A stretch of DNA of 34,405 nucleotides from Akkermansiaceae bacterium (GTDB taxonomy: Bacteria > Verrucomicrobiota > Verrucomicrobiia > Verrucomicrobiales > Akkermansiaceae). Below the pieces are notes generated by a model that worked only from the letters and a program-made list of their open reading frames with translations, was not told the DNA's origin and made no database searches. Positions 7,114 to 16,461 of this stretch are shown here, one piece after another. The number at the start of each line of letters is the position of its first letter. Position 1 is the first letter of the stretch. The stretch covers positions 1 through 34,405 of the forward strand of contig CANLKN010000038.1 of assembly GCA_947491475.1 (NCBI GenBank), in the 5' to 3' direction. The translations under genes were made by a program, and so were the position numbers.

Positions 7114-8988
7114 TCAGGGCGTCGGCTGGATGGCGTAGCGGAAATTGAACCGCCGGCTGGGTGCGGCGTCGCCGTTGAGTGCGAAGCCGTTCGCATCTTC
7201 GGGTGCGCCGGTGTTGTCGGCCCACTTGAAGTCGATGCCACCGGTCTGATCTTCCTTCCAGCCGATGAGCGCAGTGGGCACGGCGAGCTCAATGCGCTTG
7301 CCCTTGGCGCGGAATGGGATCTTGCCGGCATTTTCCAAAACGAAGGATCCATCGGGCTGCTTCACGGCCTTGTGAATGGAGGTTTCACGATCGGATACGG
7401 GCTGAATGTTCACCACAAAATCATATCCCTGCCAACCGGTAGAGGCGTCCTGGTCGGCATCGATGAACAAACGCATCCAGTCCGGATCGGTGTGCGGTGT
7501 AAGATCCTCGCGAGTGACAGCGAGGAAAAACAGATGGTGGTCATCGCGGGAAACCTTGGCGGAAATGATGTCATTGCGGCCGCTGGTATTCACATAGCGG
7601 TCGCTGCGGCCCCAGCCCATGTGATCGCGGTGGGTGGTGTCGAAGGCGTGATCACGGAATTTCGGCGTGACGTCCGCCCACTCGCTGAAGCGGCCGTCGA
7701 TGCGCATGGTCTTGGGTTTCCCGGCTGGCGGGATCGGCCGTGCGCCCTTGAGTTTGCGGATGTGCCCGGCCATCTGATAGTAAAGACTGTCCGAGGAGGC
7801 TTCCTTGGTAGGTTCGGTGTCGCGGTTGTATTCTTCGTCGAAAGCATCCACGAACACCGGGCTGCCTTGCGGCGCTACCTTGCCAAACATCACATCCTTA
7901 ACGCCATCTGCGGCGAAACGCTGGGCGACCCACTCGTTCCAACCAGTGATCATGGTGACCGGCGCATCCACCTCATGGGCTCGTTTCCACTGTTCCTCGA
8001 AATAGAGCCCGAGCTCCGGGCGTGCCTGGTCGCGCGGCGGCTGCACCTTGTTCTGGTTACTGCGGCCGATGTTGGTGGTGGAGTGCTGAGCCACGGAAAC
8101 CACAATTTGCTCGGGCTTGTCCGGCGACTCGTGCCAGCCGTAATTCTGAGGGCTGTGATCGAGCCACGGCCACTTGTCCTTGCCATCGGCGAACCACGGG
8201 GAGCCCTGCGTCCACGCCCACGACTCGCGCCAGGTGAAGGCGTCCTTGATTTCATCCGGAAGTCCATCGTTGGTGGCGAGGATCAGCGGCTTGCCCTGCC
8301 ACTCGAACCACAGATCCTTGTAGCGGCCCGGCTTGTAAATATCCTCATAGAGATTGGTGATGACCTTCTTGTAATCGCAGTGGGTGTAGGTGAAGAAAGC
8401 GAACTTCGGCACCTTGCGCCCCTCCGCCTTGAGTTGTTCGAACTCCGAGAAAATCACGTCATACACGCCCTTGTAGGTGTGGCCATTGGTGGCATCCATG
8501 AATAGGAAATCGACCCCGGCATCAGCGAGCATCTCGGCGTGTTTGCGGATCACGTAGCGGTCATCGGCGACGTAGAATCCCATCTCCGGCTCACCCCAGT
8601 GGTGAAACTCGCCCAAGGCGCCGAGCGTCGGATTCGCCGGGTTTTCCGAGAACAACTTCGAGAGGTTGTGCGGGCTCTGGTATTGATCCGCCGGTTTCAC
8701 CTTCGCAGCCACTCCTTCATTGGTCGGAACCTTCTCGCCGCCGCCGTAGCCGTGCGGCCCGAGCCATGTGAAATAAAAGATGCCGACCTGTTTGTCCTCC
8801 TGCGGCGGGCGCACAGCATCACCGACTGGCATCTCGCGGCCGGTCGCGTCGGTGGAAACCCAGGTATCGCTGAAAAGATCTCGCGGGGTTTCTGTGGTAA
8901 GGTCCTCATCAACGACGGTGTCGGAGCAAGCGGTGATGGCAAAAAGAGATGCGGCGGATAGAAGCGTGGTGGTGGCGAGTGTGTTCAT
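7114..8988 (-). CDS. lipoprotein with GH99/GH71-like barrel and CBM9-like domain
   Basis: A 624-residue lipoprotein: the signal ends in the lipobox ITAC with Cys21. Residues about 65-400 follow the pattern of the GH71/GH99-like proteins common in Planctomycetota and Verrucomicrobiota: QVGIFYFTWLG, GEFHHWGEPEMGFY, IRKHAEMLADAGVDFLFMDA, KPLILATNDG and ITGWNEW near the end of the barrel. Acidic residues in FLFMDATN and GWNEW are likely active-site positions. Residues about 425-620 (MRIDGRFSEWADV, LFFLAVTRED, LFIDADQDASTGW) look like a CBM9/DOMON-type carbohydrate-binding domain. It is the first gene of a minus-strand group with a GH29 fucosidase, which suggests attack on a fucose-bearing glycan at the cell surface. 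True GH99 enzymes are endo-mannosidases; this protein may have another activity. No biochemical assignment is possible. Confidence 0.75.
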   Translation of the reverse strand: MNTLATTTLLSAASLFAITACSDTVVDEDLTTETPRDLFSDTWVSTDATGREMPVGDAVRPPQEDKQVGIFYFTWLGPHGYGGGEKVPTNEGVAAKVKPADQYQSPHNLSKLFSENPANPTLGALGEFHHWGEPEMGFYVADDRYVIRKHAEMLADAGVDFLFMDATNGHTYKGVYDVIFSEFEQLKAEGRKVPKFAFFTYTHCDYKKVITNLYEDIYKPGRYKDLWFEWQGKPLILATNDGLPDEIKDAFTWRESWAWTQGSPWFADGKDKWPWLDHSPQNYGWHESPDKPEQIVVSVAQHSTTNIGRSNQNKVQPPRDQARPELGLYFEEQWKRAHEVDAPVTMITGWNEWVAQRFAADGVKDVMFGKVAPQGSPVFVDAFDEEYNRDTEPTKEASSDSLYYQMAGHIRKLKGARPIPPAGKPKTMRIDGRFSEWADVTPKFRDHAFDTTHRDHMGWGRSDRYVNTSGRNDIISAKVSRDDHHLFFLAVTREDLTPHTDPDWMRLFIDADQDASTGWQGYDFVVNIQPVSDRETSIHKAVKQPDGSFVLENAGKIPFRAKGKRIELAVPTALIGWKEDQTGGIDFKWADNTGAPEDANGFALNGDAAPSRRFNFRYAIQPTP

Positions 8989-9155
8989 GTGATTTGGGAA
9001 AACGAATCAATCTTGCGGCCCGAAAATGCGACAGGCTGGGCCTGATACCAACTGGTGGCGCGCAATCTTTCAATCCGGTAAAAATTTAGGGACCTGCACC
9101 ACCAAAGATGGATCACGCATCCTCACCCTGATCGATCACGCCCACCCCTCATTTC

Positions 9156-10922
<1,767 letters not shown>

Positions 10923-11047
10923 GGACTGGCAGCAGACTGATTCCCGCTGCGGTGCCATTCAAGGCACAATTTGTGATTCCGCAACCAGGCGTATCAGGGG
11001 GAATTTATTGTTTTTACTCACACGGGTTTGTCAGCCAATTTGCCCAC

Positions 11048-12796
11048 ATGCATGCGATGAAACAGCTCACGATGATCACAGCCCTCGCTCTTGGAATGGC
11101 CAATGCCGCCGAAACCGCCGCAGAGCGCGACGAACGCATGGCGTGGTGGCGTGAGGCGAAGTTCGGCGTTTTCATCCACTGGGGCGTTTATGCCGTCCCG
11201 GCCGGCATCCACAATGGCAAGGAGGTTCCGGGCATCGGCGAGTGGATCATGCTGCGCGCCCGCATCCCGGTGGCCGAATACCGTGCTTATGCCAAGGAAT
11301 TCACCGCTTCGAAATACGATCCCGAAGCCTTGGCGGAGCTGATCAAGGAGGCCGGCGCGCGCTACACGGTCATCACCTCGAAACATCACGACGGCTTCGC
11401 GCTTTACCCCTCGGCCGTCACCGATTGGGACGCTGCGGATTCCTCCCCAGCCGGCCGCGATCTGCTTGCGCCGCTTGCCGCCGCCGTCCGCCAGCGGGAC
11501 ATCCGCTTCGGTCTCTACTTTTCCCAGGCCCAAGACTGGGTGCACCCCGGTGGAGCCAAGGCGGAAATGAAGGAGGGCGAAGGTTGGGATCCCGCCCATG
11601 ATGGGGATTTCGATGATTTTCTCCGCGACATCGCAGTGCCCCAAACGCGCGAAATCCTGCTCCGCTACCAGCCTGACATCCTGTGGTGGGACACCCCTGC
11701 ATGGATGACCACCGAACGCGCCCGCCCGCTGGCCGAACTGATCCCGTTGCGCCCCGGATTGATCACCAACAACCGCCTCGGCGGCGATTTTCCAGGTGAT
11801 ACCGAGACCCCCGAGCAATTCGTTCCTGCCACCGGTTTCCCCGGCCGCGATTGGGAGGCCTGCATGACCATGAACGAGACTTGGGGCTACAAGAGCAACG
11901 ACCAGAATTGGAAAACCCCCGCCGAACTCATCCAAACCCTCGTCGATTGCGTCAGCAAGGGTGGAAATTTCCTTCTCAACCTCGGGCCCACGCCGGAAGG
12001 CGAGATCCCAGCTCCCAGCATCGAGCGGATGAAGGCCATCGGTGCGTGGATGAGCAAAAATGGCGAGGCGATTTATGGCACCACCGCCAGCCCCTTCCTC
12101 AAACTCGACTGGGGCCGCTGCACCAAGCGCCTGAGCGCTGACGGTGGCACATTGTTCCTTCACGTCTTCGAATGGCCGGCTGACGGCCAACTCAATGTCC
12201 CCGGCCTGCGCAGCAAGATCACCGCCGCCAGCATGCTCGATGGCGGTGCGAAACTCGAATTTGCCACCACCGATGCCGGCCTGCGCATCAAACTGCCCGC
12301 CAACAAACCGGACCCCTCCGCCTCGGTCATTGCTGTGGAATTCACCGGCGCACTCACCGTCGAGCAGCAGCTGCCCGGCCCGCTCGCCGATGGCAGCATC
12401 AAACTGCCCGCCGCCATCGCCGACATCCACAACCACGTGCTCGCCCAAGCCCGCATCGACGGCCGTGGCGACGAAGCCCGCGTCACCGGATGGACCCGCG
12501 AACTCATCAGTGTCTCGTGGGATTTCCAGGCGAAAAGCCCCGGCCGTTTTGAGCTGACCGCCAGTCACAGCGGCCCGGACAGCGCCAACAAGGGCAGCCT
12601 CCAACTCGGCAAAACCCAGCAAGAGATCGAGTTCCCCGCCTCCCCCGCCGGCCAACGCGCCAGCACCGCCCTCGGCGTGGTCGAGATCCCGGAAGCCGGC
12701 ACCTACCGCATCGAAATCAAACCCAAGGACAAAAACTGGAAGCCGCTCGATCTCTTCGGGCTCTCCTTGAAACCCGTGCCTTCTCATGTCCGATAG
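11048..12796 (+). CDS. alpha-L-fucosidase, GH29, without discoidin domain
   Basis: A second GH29 enzyme, 582 residues from the ATG at 11048 (the ATG at 11057 is equally possible; the signal peptide ends near MANA). The upstream open frame is not used, since it would overlap ptsI on the other strand. Signatures: WWREAKFGVFIHWGVY, the HHDGF motif (H113-H114), nucleophile D215 in DILWWDTPAW, and FLLNLGPTPEGEIP. It belongs to a different GH29 branch from the gene at 5324-7081, having KHHDGF rather than KHCDGF and lacking the F5/8 domain. The C-terminal part, about residues 470-575, is a beta-sandwich of unknown role. The last codons overlap the next gene by 11 bases. The final residues SHVR are absent from a duplicate of this tail found at 13286-13364, which ends at KPVP followed by a stop. 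Confidence 0.92.
   Translation: MHAMKQLTMITALALGMANAAETAAERDERMAWWREAKFGVFIHWGVYAVPAGIHNGKEVPGIGEWIMLRARIPVAEYRAYAKEFTASKYDPEALAELIKEAGARYTVITSKHHDGFALYPSAVTDWDAADSSPAGRDLLAPLAAAVRQRDIRFGLYFSQAQDWVHPGGAKAEMKEGEGWDPAHDGDFDDFLRDIAVPQTREILLRYQPDILWWDTPAWMTTERARPLAELIPLRPGLITNNRLGGDFPGDTETPEQFVPATGFPGRDWEACMTMNETWGYKSNDQNWKTPAELIQTLVDCVSKGGNFLLNLGPTPEGEIPAPSIERMKAIGAWMSKNGEAIYGTTASPFLKLDWGRCTKRLSADGGTLFLHVFEWPADGQLNVPGLRSKITAASMLDGGAKLEFATTDAGLRIKLPANKPDPSASVIAVEFTGALTVEQQLPGPLADGSIKLPAAIADIHNHVLAQARIDGRGDEARVTGWTRELISVSWDFQAKSPGRFELTASHSGPDSANKGSLQLGKTQQEIEFPASPAGQRASTALGVVEIPEAGTYRIEIKPKDKNWKPLDLFGLSLKPVPSHVR
12706..12780 (+). repeat. direct repeat copy A (3' end of the GH29 gene)
   Basis: These 75 bases recur at 13286-13360 with only three mismatches, at a distance of 580 bases. 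They encode the last conserved residues of the fucosidase, from RIEIKPKDK to LKPVP. Two mismatches are silent and one changes Asn to Ser. Copy A continues into SHVR and a TAG at 12794. Confidence 0.95.
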
Positions 12797-13283
12797 CAAC
12801 ATGAGAATCCATCAAGCACCCTGGGGCAAGGCTCTGATCGTGGTTTCCAGCCTGCTGATTGTTTTGTGCGTCGTCAACGTGGCGGTGTTTCGGGCTCTCC
12901 TCCCGGAAGAACCACGGGCCATGCTCCTTCTTGCACAGTGGGCCTTGCCGATGATCGTGCTGGCCTGTTTGCCGTTCATGATCCGCAGTTATGCCATTAC
13001 GGATGATGCGATTTTGATCCGGCGTCTGTTCTGGACTACGCGTTTGGAGCGCAGTGGAATGAAATCGGCGGAATTCTTGCCGAATGCGATGAGCAAAAGC
13101 CTGCGGACCTGCGGTAACGGCGGAGCTTTTTCCTTCACCGGTTGGTATTGGAACAAGTCGCTTGGATTTTACCGAGCGTTCGTGACTGACTTGAACCGGA
13201 CGGTGGTGCTGCATTTTGCAAAGCGAACCGTGATGGTGTCGCCGGTAGATCCGGAGGAATTCGTGAGCGATTTGAATGCATAA
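12786..13283 (+). CDS. bacterial PH-like domain membrane protein
   Basis: A 165-residue protein with two hydrophobic helices at about residues 12-36 and 44-64, then a soluble part from about residue 65 to 165. That part begins SYAITDDAILIRRLFWTTRLE and ends VSPVDPEEFVSDL, the pattern of small bacterial PH-domain proteins (bPH): a beta strand after the membrane pair, an internal loop and a final helix with a DPEEF-type motif. The role is unknown; such proteins are often only described as membrane-anchored PH-like domains. Its ATG overlaps the fucosidase stop region by 11 bases, and M6 (position 12801) is another possible start. The gene lies exactly between two copies of the fucosidase 3' tail, which indicates it was inserted there. 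Confidence 0.7.
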   Translation: MSDSNMRIHQAPWGKALIVVSSLLIVLCVVNVAVFRALLPEEPRAMLLLAQWALPMIVLACLPFMIRSYAITDDAILIRRLFWTTRLERSGMKSAEFLPNAMSKSLRTCGNGGAFSFTGWYWNKSLGFYRAFVTDLNRTVVLHFAKRTVMVSPVDPEEFVSDLNA

Positions 13284-13285
13284 AG

Positions 13286-13364
13286 CCGCATCGAAATCAA
13301 ACCCAAGGACAAGAGCTGGAAGCCGCTCGATCTCTTCGGGCTCTCTTTGAAACCCGTGCCCTGA
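13286..13364 (+). pseudogene. orphan GH29 3'-end fragment (repeat copy B)
   Basis: Bases 13286-13360 repeat 12706-12780 at 72 of 75 positions. In frame they read RIEIKPKDKSWKPLDLFG and on to LKPVP, then a TGA at 13362-13364. There is no start codon and no fucosidase body in front, only the PH-domain gene, whose TAA ends at 13283. This looks like the original 3' end of the fucosidase, displaced when the PH gene arrived. Because two of the three differences are silent, the copies seem to have diverged while coding, for example in different strains, rather than decaying after a recent duplication. Confidence 0.85.
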
Positions 13365-13438
13365 GCGAGATTAAAACCAAGCGGAACACCGATCACCATC
13401 TGACTCATTTCCTCCCGGGCAAGGATGTCTGATTTTGG

Positions 13439-14275
13439 TTAGATTTTCCCGGCGATGCTGCCCGATTTCACCTTGGCTCCGGGATAGTGCGCGAGGATTT
13501 GTGCTTTGAGGCTCCGCAGGAAATTTGCGGAACCGAACTCCGGCAGCGGGATGCGATGATTAATCTTCTGGCTGGCGATTGCTTCGTCGGTGACAATGAA
13601 AGCTCCGGCATCGTAGAGTCTTGTGCCGATGCTTTGTTTCATGAAGATCTTGTATCGCGCGGCGTAGGAAGGGCCATCAAAGGTTTCGAGGTTGGAGCTG
13701 CCGGACGTGCGGAAAGGTGTCATTGCCTCGAAGTGCGGCTGTTTGATTTTCACCGGTTTGCTGTCCACAGAAGGATCGTATTTGCCGACGAAGAGATAGC
13801 CGAGCCATGGCCGTGGCAGTTGCCGCACAAATCCGTCATGCTCGTAGGTCATCCAAAAATCGGTGGCATTGCCGAGGCTTTCCTCCATTCGGTTGTTCTG
13901 GTTGTTGCCGATGCTTTTGTCCTGCGACTTGAACTCGGTGGCGGCGTAGAGAACGGGCTCTTCCTTGTCGCCTTTGGCCGAGTGGAAGCGGCTGTTGGCG
14001 AGAACGATGATGTCCCAGTTTTTGGAAGGGCGGAAGTAGGAGGGCAGAATGGAGGGAGTGCTGGTGAGATGACCTCCAGCAAAAATGTGCTCCGGTTTGA
14101 CGTTGAGACCGATGAGGAAATCACGGATCGCGAGCGCGAAGCCATCCATCGTCTTTCCATGGAGATTCGCGTCACGTGTGCCGCCTTGGGCTTTCTTGGG
14201 CACAGCACTTTTCTTCGATGCCCACCAATGTTGGATCGCCTTGTGAAACAGGTCGGTTTCGGAAAACGCTTTCAT
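13439..14275 (-). CDS. type II restriction endonuclease, XhoI/PaeR7I family
   Basis: 278 residues from the ATG at 14275; the longer frame reaching 14818 lies inside the methyltransferase gene and reads as Arg/Pro/His-rich text, so it is discarded. The protein matches the XhoI/PaeR7I group from memory: GGTRDANLHGKTMDGFALAI, SYFRPSKNWDIIVL, ATEFKSQ, the GNNQNNRMEESLG block and PRPWLGYLF. A PD-(D/E)xK active site is provided by D88 in NWDIIVL with E114 and K116 in TEFKS. Family members cut CTCGAG; the specificity here is inferred. It is slightly longer than PaeR7I (about 246). The start overlaps the stop of the methyltransferase gene in an ATGA, so translation is probably coupled, with methylase first. 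The stop lies about 75 bases from the displaced fucosidase tail. Confidence 0.88.
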   Translation of the reverse strand: MKAFSETDLFHKAIQHWWASKKSAVPKKAQGGTRDANLHGKTMDGFALAIRDFLIGLNVKPEHIFAGGHLTSTPSILPSYFRPSKNWDIIVLANSRFHSAKGDKEEPVLYAATEFKSQDKSIGNNQNNRMEESLGNATDFWMTYEHDGFVRQLPRPWLGYLFVGKYDPSVDSKPVKIKQPHFEAMTPFRTSGSSNLETFDGPSYAARYKIFMKQSIGTRLYDAGAFIVTDEAIASQKINHRIPLPEFGSANFLRSLKAQILAHYPGAKVKSGSIAGKI

Positions 14276-15912
14276 GTCGGAATTTTGTCGATCTGATAGG
14301 CATCCAACGCGGCCTGGGTGGCAAGCTTGAAGTCCTGGGTCGCGAAGGCGTGGCGAAGTGTGTCGGCTAATTTTGGGGAAATGGATTTTGGATCGGGCAC
14401 ACGGATACGGCGCAGGTATTGGGCTTGGAAGCGGAGATAGCCGCCACGCATGCGGACACCGTAACAGTGGATGAAGAATTCGCCGACGGCGGACATGAGC
14501 AAGGCTCCCAGCACTTTGAGATCCCAAATGTCCGAGGTGATCCAGTAGAGATTGTGCTGCGGGTAGGTCTTGCCGGTGTCGAGTGCTGGAAGCAGGCGGT
14601 CCTTGATGTCGGCAATGTAGAGTTTGTGTTTTTTGACGAGCGCGAGGTTCACGCGGTCGATGGTCTTGTGCCAGTTCTCGGCGCGATCCTTTTTCGCGGT
14701 GTGGCGGCTGGAAAGCAGTTCGTGGTGTGGCCCAAGGTGTTTTCTCAGTTGTGGATAGTCGTCGAGCTTGACCAAGCCACTGCCGTTCCATGGATTCGCC
14801 ATGCAGTGGCCGGACCACTTGACTTTGCCCTCATGCAGATCGGAGGCGAGAGCAAGCGGCAGGATGCGGTCGGGTTCGATGTCCGGCTTGTTGGGGGAAA
14901 TGAAAACCTTGTCCGCTCCGGTGGCGACACCAATGCCGATCTTGGTGCCGGTCGTCTTGCATTCGAGGGGAAAGCAGGTGGATTCGAGGTGCTTGAGGAG
15001 TTTCAAAGCCTCGGGCGAGGAACAAGGCCAGGGTTCGGTGCCGTGAAACCAATCGACGAATCGCGCACTCTTGAGATGCCGATTGTGGTCGAGCTTCGGT
15101 CCGAGCGATTCCATCAGGCGGAGGCTGCTTTCGGTTTCGATGCCGGGCAGAGCTTTGGAAACGATGACCGGCCCCTGTTCCTCGCGGGCAATGATGGTGA
15201 CGGCGGGGTAGGCGGAAACCTCGCTCTCAAAAGCCTGCACGTCGTGGGCCTCGATGATGTGGCGGACGTTGTAACCCTCGGTGGTGATGAACTCGCGCAG
15301 GGCGCTGCCGTAGTCGTTGAGCATCCAGCGGTCGGCGCAGATGTAGGCGCAGACGCCGCCTGGCTTGAGCTGGAGTAGAGAGGCTTGATAGAAGGCGACG
15401 TAGATGTCTGCCCGGCCGCGCATGGCGCTGAATCCGTTGCGATACATCGCCGCCTTCTTCTCGGGAATCTCCTCCATACGAATATAGGGTGGATTGCCGA
15501 TGACGAAGTCGGCGATGGGGAAACAGAGCGAGACTTCCAGGAAATCACGGACCTTGATCCAACTCTGCGCGAGCTTTTCGGCCGTGGCGGAAGGAACCCG
15601 TAGGGAAATCAAAGTCTCCCTAACAACGCCCGTCGCCTTTTTTGCAGCTTCCGGATCGATCTCAAAGGCCTGCAAGGCCGAGGTGGCATGATTCAATGGC
15701 GTGCCGTGGCGTTCGCAGGAATCCACCAAACGCCGGACCATCGCGCTAAGAAAGGCACCATCTCCGGCGGACGGCTCCAGCGCCACCATGTCCGCCAAGC
15801 ACTTCTCCGGCAAGTATCCGGCCAAATCGAGCACCAACTCCACCAACCACGGCTTGGTGTAAACGACACCCGCTTCGCGCGGTGGGAGAAGGGTGGCGTC
15901 CAAGTAAATCAT
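14272..15912 (-). CDS. N6-adenine DNA methyltransferase of the XhoI/PaeR7I-type system
   Basis: A 546-residue gamma-type methyltransferase that should transfer a methyl group from S-adenosylmethionine to adenine N6 at the site recognised by the partner nuclease. Motif I is seen as LEPSAGDGAFL at residues 45-55, an acidic motif as AFEIDPEAA near 82-90, and the catalytic motif IV as N140-PPY in DFVIGNPPYIRMEE. GGVCAYICADRWM (about 205) follows the usual post-motif pattern of TaqI-like enzymes. The C-terminal 250 residues form the presumed target-recognition region. The size is close to M.PaeR7I (about 530). It precedes the endonuclease and overlaps it by 4 bases. CTCGAG occurs at 2797-2802 and 10554-10559, so the host chromosome would need this protection if the inferred specificity is right. 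Confidence 0.88.
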   Translation of the reverse strand: MIYLDATLLPPREAGVVYTKPWLVELVLDLAGYLPEKCLADMVALEPSAGDGAFLSAMVRRLVDSCERHGTPLNHATSALQAFEIDPEAAKKATGVVRETLISLRVPSATAEKLAQSWIKVRDFLEVSLCFPIADFVIGNPPYIRMEEIPEKKAAMYRNGFSAMRGRADIYVAFYQASLLQLKPGGVCAYICADRWMLNDYGSALREFITTEGYNVRHIIEAHDVQAFESEVSAYPAVTIIAREEQGPVIVSKALPGIETESSLRLMESLGPKLDHNRHLKSARFVDWFHGTEPWPCSSPEALKLLKHLESTCFPLECKTTGTKIGIGVATGADKVFISPNKPDIEPDRILPLALASDLHEGKVKWSGHCMANPWNGSGLVKLDDYPQLRKHLGPHHELLSSRHTAKKDRAENWHKTIDRVNLALVKKHKLYIADIKDRLLPALDTGKTYPQHNLYWITSDIWDLKVLGALLMSAVGEFFIHCYGVRMRGGYLRFQAQYLRRIRVPDPKSISPKLADTLRHAFATQDFKLATQAALDAYQIDKIPT

Positions 15913-15914
15913 AA

Positions 15915-15947
15915 GTTCAGGTGAACAGTTTTCGTGTGGCTTGTCAA
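15915..15947 (-). promoter_or_regulatory. palindrome and -35-like box upstream of the methyltransferase
   Basis: Directly upstream of the ATG (15912) lies GTTCAGGTGAAC at 15915-15926, an inverted repeat with a 2-base centre. On the minus strand a perfect TTGACA occurs at 15947-15942, but no good -10 box stands at 16-18 bases from it; the region that would hold it is the palindrome itself. This could be a promoter with an operator over the -10 element, for example for methylase autoregulation. That is inference. Confidence 0.3.
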
Positions 15948-15948
15948 A

Positions 15949-16461
15949 GGGAGATTATGGCTGGGGGAAAGGTTGTTGAGAGAGCGCGGCTTGAAAAGTG
16001 AGGCGTGGGTGGGTCAGGGTCCCATTCGAGGCGGAAGAATACGCGGCCGGTGGGGGAGAGGGGAGCGGTCCAGTGATGGGGCTGCGGCGGGTTGGCGGCG
16101 GTGAAGGTGTGGCGGGGCGGGCGGGGTGTGGGGCTTGTTGCATTTCGGAAGACGCCGGGCGTTGCGTGGCGTGTGGCATGGGATGGGAGAGTTCGAGGTT
16201 ATTGGTTGGGTGAGCAGTGAGCATTATTGGAAACCTGGTGAGCCTTGGCGATGAAGTATTCTAGGAAATGCTGGTATCCCTTGGATCCGGGGCCAGTGGA
16301 ATAACGCTGGATGGAATCCTCGACGGTGCGGATGCACAGGGTCCAGAGAAAAAGTCCTGATCGAGTTTGCCGTCTGGTGAAAAACTCTCAAATCATGCGC
16401 TTCACCTGCCATCCTGCGCTTCTGCCTTGTTCGTAGTGTTTCGGGCGCATACCCGCCCGCC
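15949..16461. other. gene-free interval with protein-like fragments
   Basis: About 510 bases without an intact gene. On the minus strand, a frame ending at a TGA at 15944-15946 reads, around 16020-16110, HTFTAANPPQPHHWTAPL followed by GRVFFRLEW. This resembles the tail of the secreted multi-domain proteins common in Verrucomicrobiota. A second minus-strand frame at about 16210-16390 reads LWTLCIRTVEDSIQRYSTG followed by GYQHFLEYFIAKAHQ, protein-like but without a start codon. The plus strand is strikingly G-rich around 16030-16140. These may be remnants of lost genes; neither is assigned. Confidence 0.35.

Noticed and set aside
10959-11047. Promoter for ptsI or the second GH29 gene
   Set aside because: Partial hexamers (for example CTGACA and CAATAA) were seen, but the spacing and matches are too weak to call.
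11018-12802. 594-residue antisense frame across the fucosidase
   Set aside because: The plus-strand frame has GH29 motifs and a signal peptide; the antisense reading has no recognisable domain and results from high GC codon usage.
13169-13408. 79-codon minus-strand frame spanning the repeat copy B
   Set aside because: Overlaps the PH gene and fucosidase tail on the opposite strand and has no motif.
14276-14818. N-terminal extension of the restriction endonuclease frame
   Set aside because: It lies within the methyltransferase gene, is Arg/Pro/His-rich and precedes the family-like start at 14275.
15998-16213. Gly-rich 71-codon plus-strand frame
   Set aside because: Composition follows the G-rich base run; no motif, and the opposite strand looks more protein-like.
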